Source: Pegoplata infirma (taxonomy: Eukaryota > Arthropoda > Insecta > Diptera > Anthomyiidae). From it: DNA of 64,000 nt. The first letter of the stretch is position 1; every line of letters starts with the position of its first letter. The translations under genes were made by a program, and so were the position numbers. Location of the stretch: contig OY992539.1 in the NCBI GenBank assembly GCA_963921195.1, positions 38,531,754 to 38,595,753 on the forward strand. Direction: 5' to 3'. The notes below the pieces were generated by a model, which saw nothing but the letters and a program-made list of their open reading frames with translations, was not told the origin of the DNA and did not search any database. Positions 9,852 to 21,065 of the stretch are shown here, piece by piece.

Positions 9852-11571
9852 GGGGTATTCCATGTGAAATCGGACACTTTGAAATTTTAAGTTTTTAAAT
9901 TTAAATCTCATTTTTGAAAATGTTTGTAATCTTTGATTTTTTTTTAATTTTTTTCTGTAAAACCCCTATCGATTCTACAAATATTTTGCCCAGGAGGATC
10001 GTGGGATAACGATTATTACTATTTTTTAAAATTTTTTGAAAAAAAAATATTATAATTTTTTTGTTTGTTCATAGAAAATGTTTGGACAAAAAAAATATTG
10101 TGGGTCGGTCATACATTTTGTTGCTCTAAGGGCACTATTAGGGCAGTTAGAGCGGTTGGAGCAAATTTTAAAAAATGTCGTTTTGTGTGGGAGCCCCCTT
10201 AGAAATTGGAGATAGGGTATTAGTTTGTTCCAAAGAAATGCTAAGACGTAAAAATTAATGGGGGTCGGTCTTATAAATGAACCCTCTATGACGCACCATT
10301 GGAGCAGTAGAAATGATTTTAAGATTGGAAAAATACAATAAATTTTTTTCAAAAAATTTAAAAATACAGTAAAAATCGCTATCCCACGATCCTCCTGAGC
10401 AAAAAACTTGTAGAATCGTTAGAAGTTTTACACAAAAAAAATTTTAAAAAAATCGAAGAGTACAAACATTTTCAAAAATGAGATTTAAATTTCAAAACTT
10501 AAAAATCGCACACTAGAACGCTTTTTAGATTTTTTTTTGGATTTTTTTTTAAAAGTACACTCAAAAAAAACCATTAACTTAAACTTTGGAAAAATTTTCT
10601 TCAAAATAGTTTATAAATTTTCCCACAATTTAGTTAAATTTAACTAAAATTTTGGAAATTTTCCCAACTTTTAGGAAAAAATTTTAGTTCATGGACTGTT
10701 AAATAGGCTATAATTTTCCTTAAATGGAATTCCCTAATACATGGAAAAAATTCTTACAGCCAAAGAAATTTTCCCTAAATAAATGAAAAAAAAACTTTAT
10801 TTTTAAGACATATTTCTTAAAACAAAATTTAGTTCTAAAAATTCAGTTTTAGGACGTAATTTACTTCCAATTAGTTCATCATATTTATCTTCTTTAATTT
10901 AAAGAAGTTTTCTCCACAAGTTTAGTAAATTTTTCATAACATGAAATTGTTTAGTTGATTTATTTTTTTGTTATGCTTGCTTGTAGTTCACATTTTGTTT
11001 ATTATTTGTAGTATATGAAAAAGAGAGGTTGGTCTTGTATAATAAGAAATAAATTTAATGCTTACAGTTTTTTTTTACACATGTATGTGCAAAAAAATTA
11101 ATATGAAATTAACTAATTTTTAGGAAAAATGTCCTCATCAAAAATGTTTTTTTAACTAAAAAATGGGAAATTTTTTCCCACTTTCTAGTTCAAATTGGTC
11201 CTAATTTTTAAGAAAAATATGGACTAAAAAGTAGGAATACATGGCAATGGAGCTAAATCATTATCAATTTTCCTTGGATTTAGTTAATTTTCCCATTTTT
11301 TAGTTAGTTTTTTTTCTGAGTGTACGTAAAAAAACAAAAATTTTGAAAAAAAAAAAAAATTAAATTTGGACCATTATTGAAGAAGTTTTGAGTAAAAGAA
11401 GTTTGAGTAAAGGAACAAAGTGCAAATTTTTAAAAATTCGATATCTTTTGAACGGGTCATCAAAAAATCTGAAAATTTACCACGAAGGAGTTTTCGAAGG
11501 GTACTAAAAACTGTATTCGGAAAATTAAAAAAAAATTTTTCAAAGTTTTCGATTTCACATGGAATGCTCCA
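9852..11571. mobile_element. Palindromic element with GGTATTCCATGTGAAATCGG ends
   Basis: The left end (GGTATTCCATGTGAAATC, then ACACTTTGAAA) is inverted at 11535-11571. An inner inverted pair, CCCAGGAGGATCGTGGGAT at about 9990 and its complement near 10385, marks long arms. The centre (10080-10340) resembles arm sequence of the transposase-bearing element at 46483-49861 (TGGGGGTCGGTC). A relative is at 55105-58395. Confidence 0.78.
10558..11322. mobile_element. Tc1/mariner-type MITE (TA target, CACTCAAAAAAAA ends)
   Basis: CACTCAAAAAAAA and TTTTTTTCTGAGTG lie between TA dinucleotides. The relative at 58141 has the undisturbed site AAAAGTACGTAAAA, which directly demonstrates the insertion and the TA duplication. 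Arms are full of TAACTAAAATTTTGG words. Noncoding. Confidence 0.9.
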
Positions 11572-11803
11572 TATATACTTTATGGGGTCTAGACCGATAT
11601 TTCGATTCATTACACACGGAATAACAAAGTGAGTATACCCCCTTACTGTGTTTGGAGGGTATAAAAAGCGAAAATTAAGAAGCGCCGAAAATGAAAAACA
11701 AATCTCAATTAAAAACACGCCAAAAAAACGTCATCAAAGACTCATACACTAAAAAAAACCTTGTAAATGACAAGAAAAGTTTGTATGTTTTTTTTTTTTT
11801 TTT

Positions 11804-12739
11804 GGTGACATGACATAATCTCCACGGATATAATCCCCATAATGGTAGTGCACTCAAAGAATTATGTAGGTAAATTCCAGTGAATATTCACTCAAAACAA
11901 ATGAAATTTTATTTAAAAACCATTCCACTGTTTTTTCATTTAAAATAAGAACACATTACAGTCAATTTTAAATGTTAATTTAATGACTAACCAAAACATT
12001 AAAAAACTAGTGAATATTCAGTTATTTTGTATTTAAAAACAGTAAAACTATAGAAGAAATTTTTTACTGCCGAAATTAAATGTAACAGAAAATTCGTTTT
12101 TATTACAGTAAATTATTTTTTTTAAACTACAGGAACAGTAAAAAAATTAAATCCTTTATAAAATAAGTGATTGTTCTTTTAAAATGACTTTACTGATTAC
12201 TTTTTAAAATAACCTACAAACAGTTAATGACACAATTTTCTTAGTGTGGGGACTATGACCGAAAATTATTTGGACATAATACCAAAAAAAAAACGGACAT
12301 AAATATGGGGATAATAACCACGTAACAAATGGCTATACTCCCCATTATGGAGATTATGTCTTCTATACTAGTTGGTCATAATCCCCAAAATTAAAAGAAT
12401 TTTATTTTTTTACTTAAAAGTTTTCCTGCGTAGCCGGCCTTTGGCCAGGCTTAGGGATTACAAACACCATGCATTAAACCCACCCTCTCTGAAGATAACG
12501 GGGACTATGACCAAAATTGCTTTGGACTTACTCCCCATAATGTGAATGGGGGTTATAACCGAAAAAAGTTCGGTCGTAATCCCAACAAGGAATGGACATA
12601 ATCCCCATTGGGATTGTGACCGTTTTGGAAACGGTCATGGTCCCCACAACTATTATAGGGATTGTGACCGAAATGAATTCGGTCATAATCCCCATTTCCG
12701 TTATGGGGGTGATGTCCGTGGGGATTATGTCCTGTCACC
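11804..12739. mobile_element. Hairpin-rich element with repeated ATAATCCCC motifs
   Basis: The ends GGTGACATGACATAATC and complement (GATTATGTCCTGTCACC) define a TIR of about 45 bp. The right part is a series of short hairpins of the form GGGATTGTGACCG ... CGGTCATAATCCCC, with loops of only a few bases (12545-12740). TAATCC or GGATTA occurs at least seven times. No coding signal; the three overlapping open frames there are by-products of the repeats. Confidence 0.75.
11851..12246. mobile_element. Nested small MITE (CACTCAAAGAATT / AATTTTCTTAGTG ends)
   Basis: The inverted ends interrupt the hairpin element. Subterminal AGTGAATATTCACT-like words occur on both sides. The target duplication is ambiguous (TG). 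Confidence 0.65.
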
Positions 12740-13163
12740 TTTTTTTTTGGTTCCTCCTATTTGACAAGAATTCTTTGTAATTTTACAAGCTTTTTACCAA
12801 TGATTTTATAATTTTAAATTTACATTTTTTTTGGAGCAATAAATCTTATAAAGAGGTTTCGTAACTTTACTAAATTTTTTGATACCTCCTATGTTACGAA
12901 AATTCCTAGTAAAAATAACGAGATTTTTGTAATTTTACAAGCTTTTTACCAATATAATTGTAAATTTACAACTTTTTTTGGCGCAACTAAACTTGCAAGG
13001 AATCCTCGTGAATTTACTAGATTTTTTTGTAAAAAAACCATTGAAATTTGTAAAATGATAAAAAAAAAATTTAATTTTGATAAAAATTTTTTTAAAAAAA
13101 TGTTGTTGCTAAAATGTAACAACGAGACCTTTTCTAGTAATTTGACAAGTTTTTTTTTTTGTG

Positions 13164-14545
13164 TAGAAAAGTCAAAATAAAAAGGGCTTAAAAAACTGAG
13201 TTGAAACACATTAACTTAGGTCAAGGGTTGACCTCACCCCCTCCAAATTTAACAAAAAAAAATTCAAAATTCTATAGTTATCGATATATCGATATTGATC
13301 ACATAAAACTATCTGAAGCAAATTATTTAGTTATCGAAAACACAAAGTTTTTAATAAAAAAAATATGTTAACTAAAATTTTGTGCTGGGTTTTGGAAAAT
13401 ATACAACAAATTGAAGGTAAATTAAAGCCACAAACTGAAATTACAATCCGAAAAAAAAACTGAATACAGATCATAAATACAATGGTAATTAATCAAACAG
13501 GAGTTTTTGTATGGTTGGTGGAATGCACTAGAAGGCGAATAAAAACAACCCCCTCTCTAATAGAAGTGAAGCAAATAATAAAACTTTTTCCTTTTTCTAC
13601 ATTTTTGTACAATTTGCCATTTATTTAAGTGTTCAAAAGTAATTACTACCCGAAAACAAAAAAAAAAAAATAATACAAAAATACAATTGTTCTGTATAGT
13701 AAGTGAGTGAACCACTAACAAGTTACAGTGGTGATGGTGGAACAGCTAATGGTGGTGGTGATGGTGGTAGTGTTGGTGCAACTAACCCACGTAAATAAGA
13801 AATAATGTTTCCGTTTTGAATACGATTGTTTTGAAAAGGACGAAATAAAAGGCTTTTTACAACTAAAAGCCACATAAGTTTTTGAATGTTAAGTAAAACA
13901 TACAAGAGTACTTGTTAGAATTAAAATTACTTACAAAAAAACAACAACAAAAACAAGAAAACAAGTAATTATTTTCGAAAATACACATCCTGTTTTGGGT
14001 GTATTACTTGTTTGTAGTAGTAAAGTTTAGCTGTTTTTCGTCCTTTTTGTAATTTTATATGTTGTGTTAAACAAATCGATCGTGTCACTGATAACTGATC
14101 ATTATTACAACTATTCACTGTAAAACAGGTGACATATGCCGGTGGGTATAGTATTGACCGGTAGGAGTTGGTTGTATTACATATAGTATTTTGGTGGGTA
14201 TTGTTGCATGTTTCAAGTTTTCATATTTATTATGTTGCTTGTGGAAAAGCAGGTGATATCCTTGTCAATAATAATGGGTGGGAATACATTTTTTTTTTTT
14301 CAAATAGTTGTAGGTGAACTATTGATATTATTTAATTATATTTTAATTAAGGTATTTAATTGAAAAAATTATGTTTTCGTTATTTTCTCATGACTTTTGG
14401 TGGGCAGTGAAAACTTTGTTATATAATTTGTTTAACGAAAACCACAAAAATTCGTTACTTAATTTTTTTTTTTTTTATAAATTAACTCATTTCAAAGTTT
14501 ATTGTAAACCATGAATTTTGTGGGAAATAATATAAATTTTGTGTT
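13164..14545. other. Longest least-repetitive spacer in the left half
   Basis: One satellite-like monomer near 13275-13345. A GGTGGTGATGGTGG microsatellite-like patch lies at about 13727-13775 and reads as Pro-Ser-rich on the minus strand within a 60-codon frame (13723-13905). I do not recognise a product and see no supporting splice signals. Confidence 0.4.
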
Positions 14546-14609
14546 TCCGAGTAAAAAAGTTTTTATATAAAGAGGTAAAATTTTTCAAAAAGTTGGATAA
14601 AATTATATA

Positions 14610-15490
14610 CACTCAAAAAAATACATTAGTAGATTTACTAATTTTTTTTTGCTAATGCTAGTTAGCTAACTTTTAGCAAATTTTTAGTTGATATTAGCAT
14701 GTTAGAAAAAAAATCTTGTAAACTTCATTTAGCACATTAGCAATTTTAAACAAACGTTGAACTAATTTCTTTTGCTAAGATTTGAAATTGAGTTGACAAC
14801 ATTTTTACAAGATGTTTTGCTAACATTAGCAAAAATAAAATTAAATTTTTTTTTATTTTCAGAAAACTTAAAATGGCTCTATCTCGGAAACTAAGCCAGA
14901 TAGAGCAAAATGGAGGGCATTTTTGGTTCTTAGAATCTCCATACTTTCGCGGGTCCTCTTCACATGCGTGGACCCCAAAGGGCCCTAACTTTGGATCCAA
15001 AAAAGTTAGCATTCCCGAAAATTTTAAAATGCTCATATTTCGGTAAATATTGCCGACACAACAAAAAGTCCAAAACCATTTTTGTAGCTCTCAATACGTA
15101 GAACAAGACCGCAAAATAGTCAAAAGCTCTTCGAGTAATATTTTTGAAGTTATCGAGTTTTTTAATTCTCAAGACCCCAGTGGTCCCCCATAATTACGTA
15201 TCTCAAAAACTAAGCAAGATAGAGCGAAACGGACACAAATTTTGGATCAAAAACTATGACAATTTTTAAGGAACCCAACTAGGTCTAGGCCCGTCGGGGT
15301 CTGGAGCTATCGGGTCCGAACCCAATGGGGTCCTCAAATGTGTCAAAAAAAAAAATTTAGTTAACTAATTATTGGCAAAACATTTTTGCTAACTTTAGCA
15401 AAAAAATTGTGGGTTCAAAATCAGCAAATTTTCTTGTAGGTTTACAAGCTTTTTTTGCTAACATTACAGTTTTTTTTTTTTTTTTGAGTG
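14610..15490. mobile_element. Tc1/mariner-type MITE inside CCCGAGT copy 1
   Basis: TA-CACTCAAAAAAATAC at the left and TTTTTTTTTTGAGTG-TA at the right. The arms carry GCTAATGCTAGTTAGCTAAC-type words. Its ~470-bp core (14868-15340) is shared with the MITE at 33045-34126, although the arms differ. Confidence 0.82.
14868..15340. repeat. Shared ~480-bp MITE core, copy 1
   Basis: Begins AAAATGGCTCTATCTCGGAA and carries an internal near-repeat (TATCTCAAAAACTAAGCAAG near 15200). Matching sequence lies at 33462-33945. It is more GC-rich than its surroundings (GTGGACCCCAAAGGGCCC, GGTCTAGGCCCGTCGGGG). No frame is conserved between the two copies as far as I can see, so it is probably noncoding. Confidence 0.75.
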
Positions 15491-15792
15491 TAAAATTATA
15501 TATAATTTGATAAAATTACATATAATTATATCCAGGATTTGGGGGGATATAATTATATAAAATTATATCAAATTATCTATAATTTGATAAAATTTTATAA
15601 AATTTGATAAAATTTTATCAAATTAGATATAATTTTATATAATTATATCCACCAAATCCTGGATATAATTATATGTAATTTTATCAAATTATATATAATT
15701 TTATACAATTTTTTGGAAAATTTTACCCCTATATAATTTGATATAATTTTATCAAATTATATATAATTATATCAAAAACTTTTTTACTCGGG

Positions 15793-16227
15793 TTATTATT
15801 TTTTTTTTAATAAAGTATTTTTTTGAGTGTAGTTAATATAAGTACTTGTAACTTTAGTTCACTATGGGGAAAAAATTACCTCGAACTTGATAGCTTTAAT
15901 TCAATACTAATAAATATTTTGCATAAAAAAAATATTGAGCATAACTTTTTTATTCAACAAACAACTTAATCAGTTTTTTTTCTGTGTAGTTTCAAAATCG
16001 ATTTCGTTTTATTCATATGTATTAGCATTTCTAATAAAATATATTAATACTGCAGACATATTATGGAATACTTTAAGCAAACTTTTTTTTGTCTTTCATT
16101 ACTAATATTAACAAAAATTTATTATTATAAACTAAAAGCAAAAAAATCAACCATAAATACTGATTATTACCATATGTAAAATGGAAAAAAATATATATTT
16201 ATGCATAAAAAGCAAAAAAAAAAAAAA
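15793..16227. other. AT-rich spacer
   Basis: A solitary TTTTTTTGAGTG-TA MITE end near 15820-15832. Nothing else recognised. Confidence 0.4.
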
Positions 16228-16368
16228 CAAGTAGAAAAGTTAAATTCGACTTGGCCGAATCTATAAATACCCTCCACAATGACCTTTTTAAAGAAAGTAA
16301 TTTTTTAAACGAAAAAAAAAAAAAAACTTGTTTACAAAAATTTTTTTGTGTGACCAAATTTTCTTCTT

Positions 16369-17181
16369 ATTCAACACAAAGAGGAGTAATTCCAATTCTT
16401 AATTTCTTTAAAAGTTTCATTTAAATGGCTAATTTTAATCTGACACACATTAAGTGTGTGGCAATCGAAGGAGTGCTGATGATGGAAGGGTGGCATCTTC
16501 CGAAATCTGTCGACATCTCCACTTAGCCTGTGTTGTCACTTGATTTTTTTCAGATTTTCTCATTGTACAACAATTATTATTTCTCAGAATTAATTAATAT
16601 GGACTCAAACCGAACTAAATAAAAATTCAGTTATAAAATATACAGTCCAACAATATATAAACACAATTAATACACAACTCATAAGGTACATTGCAATTTA
16701 GTAATATTTCTAAGAATTAGAATTATGAAACAAAAATTCAAACCAAACGGACATTTTTCAAGACTTGAAAAGTCCTACTAAGGGTTAACATTGGGAAAAA
16801 TACAACTCTGTTAAAAGTTAAGATGGATTAAATTTCTGCCAAATGAATACAACACGAATTGATGGTGAATACGGGTTATTCAACACAAAGAGGAGTAATT
16901 CCAATTCTTAATTTCTTTAAAAGTTTCATTTAAATGGCTAATTTTAATCTGACACACATTAAGTGTGTGGCAATTGAAGGAGTGCTGATGATGGAAGGGT
17001 GGCATTTTCCGAAAGCTGTCGACATCTCCACTTAGCCTGTATTGTCACTTGATTTTTTTCAGATTTTCCCATTGTACAACAATTATTATTTCTCAGAAAT
17101 AATTAATATGGACTCAAACAGAACTAAATAAAAATTCAGTTATAAAATATACAGTCCAACAATATATAAACACAATTAATA
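16369..17181. mobile_element. U-V-U element: ~305-bp direct repeats around ~204 bp
   Basis: The direct repeats run 16369-16672 and 16877-17181, starting TTATTCAACACAAAGAGGAG and ending ACACAATTAATA, with only scattered differences. The inner segment carries TCAAGACTTGAAAAGTCC. The layout looks like a very small LTR element, but the repeats lack TG...CA ends and a primer-binding site is not evident. A rearranged relative is at 63195-63794. Confidence 0.7.
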
Positions 17182-18052
17182 AATATTTTTTTTTTTACCA
17201 AAACTACTTTTTTTACCAAGTCTAAGCTTTTCGCATAAAAATTTTCCATTTGTTTATCAAATGTACATAAAACAAATGAGAGTATTATATTCCTTGGTTC
17301 CGAATCTTTTATACTCTCCAAAATGTAAAAACACTTTATTGCATTTATTTTTGCACTCACTTACGAAATATTCAGCTCTTTTGGTTTTTTAATGGGGTAC
17401 TCGACTGATATTTTAATTCGTTTTGCAAATTCGAATAGCAAAGTAATATAACATTATTTTTTCAAAAAAAACTTTGCTTTAGCAAGTACAACCAAATCTT
17501 TCGCAAAACATTATCATGATTTAATGTTTCGGCCAAGAGTACAAAATTCGCATTCATTTTTTTGGAGCACCATATAAAATATACCAGAGTCAAAAATCAA
17601 AAGTAGAATTTTCAAAATTTTAAAAAACAACGAATTGTTATCACATCTCGAATTATGGCTTAAAAGTTTCGTAATTCAGAGTAGACTTTTCACACTTTTT
17701 AAAACAAATCGAAGGTTTCGGACTTTTTAAGTAGACTTTTCAGACTTAAAAAAAAAAATCGAAGGTTTCGGACTTTTTAAAAAGTCGATTTTTATTTTTA
17801 AACATTAAAAAATAAGTGATAATTACTTCGATTAATTTTTTCATATTTTTTTTTCTAATACAATATTTAAATACCAATAAAACGTTGTCCAACTTTTTTT
17901 AAGATATATTTATTTTTTACTGGCCAAAATTAATTGAAAATTTAAATTTTTAAATTTTTTTGAAAAAATCGCCATTTTGAAAAATTGATTACTCAACACC
18001 AACTCGGTATAAAAGACTTAAAATTTGAGTGCAAGCATTTAATACGCTGTGG
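17182..18052. other. AT-rich interior with two ~57-bp tandem units
   Basis: ATCGAAGGTTTCGGACTTTT is repeated at about 17708 and 17758, with GTAGACTTTTCA before each. No gene recognised. Confidence 0.5.
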
Positions 18053-18478
18053 AAGGGTGCTGTGTCTTAGTGCTTAGCGCGTTGGACTACTAGCCCGCAA
18101 GCCTGGGTTCGATTCCTGGCTCAGGCAGAACAACATTTTTCAGATATTTATTAGTTTCTATTTATAACTAATATTTATCGCAGCACCCTCCTTCGTTGAT
18201 AAATAGCACTAAAACGTCAACGAAGTAAAATAATAAAATAATGGCTATTAAACACAGCTTCAAAAATAGTTCGCCAGATCAATAACAGATGGCGATGCAA
18301 CAACTGTACTCAAAATTATTAACATGCGCAATTACAGTGTTGTCATACTGAAGCCCTTCTATCTTTCAAATCTTTCATCACTCTTCTATCCCCTTTCCGA
18401 AAGAAACATCACGTTTACATTAGTAATTGATAGGCAGCATTGCCTGAGTGTTGTTTCTTTAAAAAAAAAAAAAAAAAA
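18053..18478 (+). mobile_element. tRNA-derived SINE with poly(A) tail
   Basis: An A-box-like TAGTGCTTAGCG (18068-18079) and a perfect B box GGTTCGATTCC (18106-18116) make an internal pol III promoter. The tRNA-like head cannot form a proper acceptor stem (bases before the A box do not pair with CTCAGGC after the T arm), so it is not a working tRNA gene. A ~340-bp body of non-tRNA sequence follows, ending in an A run at 18461-18478. No clear target duplication was found. Confidence 0.78.
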
Positions 18479-18797
18479 TAAATAAAATATTATTCTTGGC
18501 AAGTGTTTATTTTCTTCAATATTTTTTCAATATTTGGAAAAAAAAATGTTTGTTTTGATTTTTTTTTTTTACAAAACTTTTTTTTTTTAGATATCCCGCT
18601 TACATCCCACTAATCGACCACAAAGCTCTTAAAGGCAAAGACCTTAGCTTTCTTTTGACAAAAAAATTGGTCCATATTGAGAAAAAAAGTCAAAAAGTCT
18701 TTGATATTGCAAAAAAAAATTTCGAAGTGCTTCCGAAACAAATTCAGAATGATTTTCAATAAAAATAAAAATTGTTTTATTCGACCTTTGAAATATT
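18479..18797. other. AT-rich spacer
   Basis: Nothing recognised. Confidence 0.4.
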
Positions 18798-19133
18798 ATA
18801 TTTTGAGTAGTTTTATTCTAGCTCGAGGTCATTATTTCCTTTACTAATTAAAACTATGATATTCTCATAGAATAATTTTCAAGAAAATAATTTTTCTGTT
18901 TTAAACTTAGCTACTTGTGGTATAGGGTTTTTGTTTTTTTGCTAAATAATCTCTACAATGGGATCTGAGCAATTCCGAAACCCGTGTCGATTAAGTCTTG
19001 CTAAAAATTACCAACATAAATAAATTTTAAACAGAAAAATAATTTTCTTGAAAATTATTCTATGAGAATATCATAGTTTTAATTAGTAAGGGAAATAATG
19101 ACCTCGAGTTAGAATAAACCTACTCAAAATATT
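18798..19133. mobile_element. Inverted-repeat MITE with ~105-bp arms
   Basis: Left arm ATTTTGAGTAGTTTTATTCT, then CTCGAGGTCATTATTTCC, is repeated inverted at 19022-19133 with very few changes. The middle is about 110 bp. A similar half-arm (GAGTTTTATTCTAGTTCGAG) occurs near 52440. Confidence 0.82.
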
Positions 19134-19262
19134 TGGTAATATGTTACTATCCAAAAGGACTAACCTTAATGCGATTATTCCGATCCGAAGACATCCGAGG
19201 TGTTACAAACGGAATAATAAACTAATATATACCCTCTATAACTAGAGTGGAGGGTATAAAAA

Positions 19263-20373
19263 ATTTACAACATGAAATATAATACAGAATTTATTTGCTT
19301 TAGTTGACAGCTGTTGAATGATCGCCACTTACAAGGTTTATTAGCTATTTAAGACAGAAATAAAAATCAAACAAAAACGAAAAAATCTCCAAAATATTAG
19401 CAATTTTAGTAAATACACAAACAAATATTAGAGCATAAACAAAAACATATACCAAAATTTACAAAAAAAAAGGAACAGTCATCATAAAACAAATTTCATT
19501 CAATGACACACATCAGCAACAGCTGGCCAAAAAAAAAGGACATTGACTGACTAAAATTTTGTTTGCCCTTTCCTCTTGCAAATAATGGACACACACATAC
19601 GACAAAAATTCCACTATATATAAACACGATTGACCAAAAGGAGGAAAAAAAAATATACAAAATTGTCAAGCATATGTAGGAAAAAAAAATACAAATATAA
19701 TATGAACACGTACAAGTATTTACCACCCATTATAATACAAACTATATCCGTTTTTATTTTTCATGCTACAAGAGCTAAAGCCCATTTTCTTACCCCCTTC
19801 TCCCCATTTTTTCTAAAGACCCCTCCCTCTATAATAATCATACAAAAGTGTTATGGTCGAAAACAGCAATTTTTGTTTTTGGTAGTTTATATCGTCGTTG
19901 TAGACATTATATCGGTTCCCTTGACCATTGAAGTTTACATACGTCGTATTTGTTATAAATATTGTCAACAACAACTATGGCAACAATACTAAACATGTGT
20001 AGTTTTTTAAGAGCTGGGGGTAAAGAGTATAAAAATTGGGATTAAATTGGTAAAAAAAAAATATATACAGATCTCATTCGGTCAAGCTGCTGAATCAATT
20101 GATTTGAAAATCCATTCAAACACAAATCACCCAATATTAACCTAACGTCTTTTCATATGTGTCCCCCCCTTCTCTTGCCATATTATGGAACAGCAAAAAA
20201 AAGGATGTTGTATTGGATGAGGGCAAATAACATTTTCATAGTTTTGTGATGATCAATATTTTTTGCAACATCTTGCTAAATGCATCGGCTATATGTTTCG
20301 AAAATATTATTTGTTTAGCAACATTTTGTATAATAACATGTTGCTTTATGTGTCTTAAACATTATGCTTAATA
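19263..20373. other. Low-repeat spacer
   Basis: AT-rich, with CA-rich tracts and short overlapping open frames on both strands (19496-19992) of biased composition. They have no recognisable domain and I do not call genes. Confidence 0.4.
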
Positions 20374-20979
20374 GGGCCATTCTTAGTGCAATCAATCAAA
20401 AATAGCTAAAAAAAATTTTTTGACCCGCTCCGATTTTGATGAAATTTGGTTTACTTGTAACACTAAGTGATAAACTGACGCACAACATTTTTAGCCCTCT
20501 AAGTAAACAGTGGCCGAAAATACGGAGGGTCAAAATTTCACCCAAAATGATAATCTTATAGAGAAAGTCCTAAAGAAAATATTCTAAAATTTTTATGTTG
20601 GGACAACAATGGGATCGCACAAAATCAAAATTTTTCACAATTTCCCCCAAAATCTCCAAGTCCTTAAACCTTAAAAAATTTTTTTTTTTCGAAAACTTTT
20701 TGGTTATAATAGGTCTTGTTGAGCATATTATGAGCTTCAAAACAAACCAAAAATGGGCTTTCTAGCTATAATAAAACCAACGATATTAAGTTTTTACGGT
20801 GTAAAGTGTCGCGACTGGGAATTTTTGGGGAAAATTTGACTCTCCGTATTTTTGGACCCTGTTGAGGGCTGAAAACTTGCATTTGTAAGTTTTTTACGTA
20901 GTAAAAGAACTTAACCAAATTTCATCAATATCGGAGGGGGTCAGAAATATTCATGATTGATTTAACTAAGAATGACCCA
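20374..20979. mobile_element. Palindromic MITE, GGGCCATTCTTAGT ends
   Basis: GGGCCATTCTTAGT pairs with ACTAAGAATGACCC. ATTTTGATGAAATTTGGTT / AACCAAATTTCATC pair further in, and both arms contain the TACGGAGGGTCAAA / TTTGACTCTCCGTA pair. AATA flanks both ends. Confidence 0.78.
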
Positions 20980-21065
20980 ATAATTTTGTTAAAATGTTGC
21001 TGGTATTATTTTACTAATGTTGCTTTTCTAAATTTAAACATCCTTTTTCTCCCTTCAATTTCAGT

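Larger units (their letters stand above)
9640..11669. mobile_element. Mini-me-like repeat, copy 2, interrupted
   Basis: The left part (to about 9851) carries the (GACR)n run at 9789-9820. The right end after 11571 has ATACTTTATGGGGTCTAGACC and finishes GGAGGGTATAAAA. A 1.7-kb palindromic element sits between the two halves. Confidence 0.75.
11747..13163. mobile_element. TA-flanked MITE with CACTAAAAAAAACC end, hosting nested elements
   Basis: Left end TA-CACTAAAAAAAACCTTG and right end TTGACAAGTTTTTTTTTTGTG-TA. The interior right half (TTGTAATTTTACAAGC, GTAAATTTACAAC) is shared with the elements at 43299-46471 and 59396-60063. The left half is interrupted by the hairpin-rich element 11804-12739. 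Confidence 0.7.
14546..15792. mobile_element. CCCGAGT element, copy 1 (1.25 kb)
   Basis: Starts TCCGAGTAAAAAAGTTTTTA and ends AAAAACTTTTTTACTCGGG. The body is palindromic ATATAATTTGATAAAATT sequence with CCAGGATTTGG / CCAAATCCTGG pairs. It hosts the MITE 14610-15490. Two more copies at 32961 and 38681 sit in the satellite. Confidence 0.8.
16228..19262. mobile_element. Mini-me-like repeat, copy 3, much interrupted
   Basis: Left end ACAAGTAGAAAAGTTAAATT with hairpin TTCGACTTGGCCGAA at 16229-16260. Right end GTTACAAACGGAATAATAAA and GAGTGGAGGGTATAAAA at 19200-19261. Inside are the U-V-U element, a tRNA-derived SINE and an inverted-repeat MITE. The GTCY run is not visible in this copy. Confidence 0.65.

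Noticed and set aside
12546..12780. His/Asn-rich proteins on both strands
   Set aside because: The frames come from GGGATTATGACC hairpin repeats and overlap on both strands.
16369..17181. A canonical LTR retrotransposon
   Set aside because: No TG...CA ends, no tRNA-complementary primer site, no gag or pol, and the second locus has one U inverted.
18061..18127. A functional tRNA gene
   Set aside because: A and B boxes are present, but the 5' and 3' acceptor segments do not pair and the anticodon stem is poor; a poly(A)-tailed body follows. Called a SINE instead.
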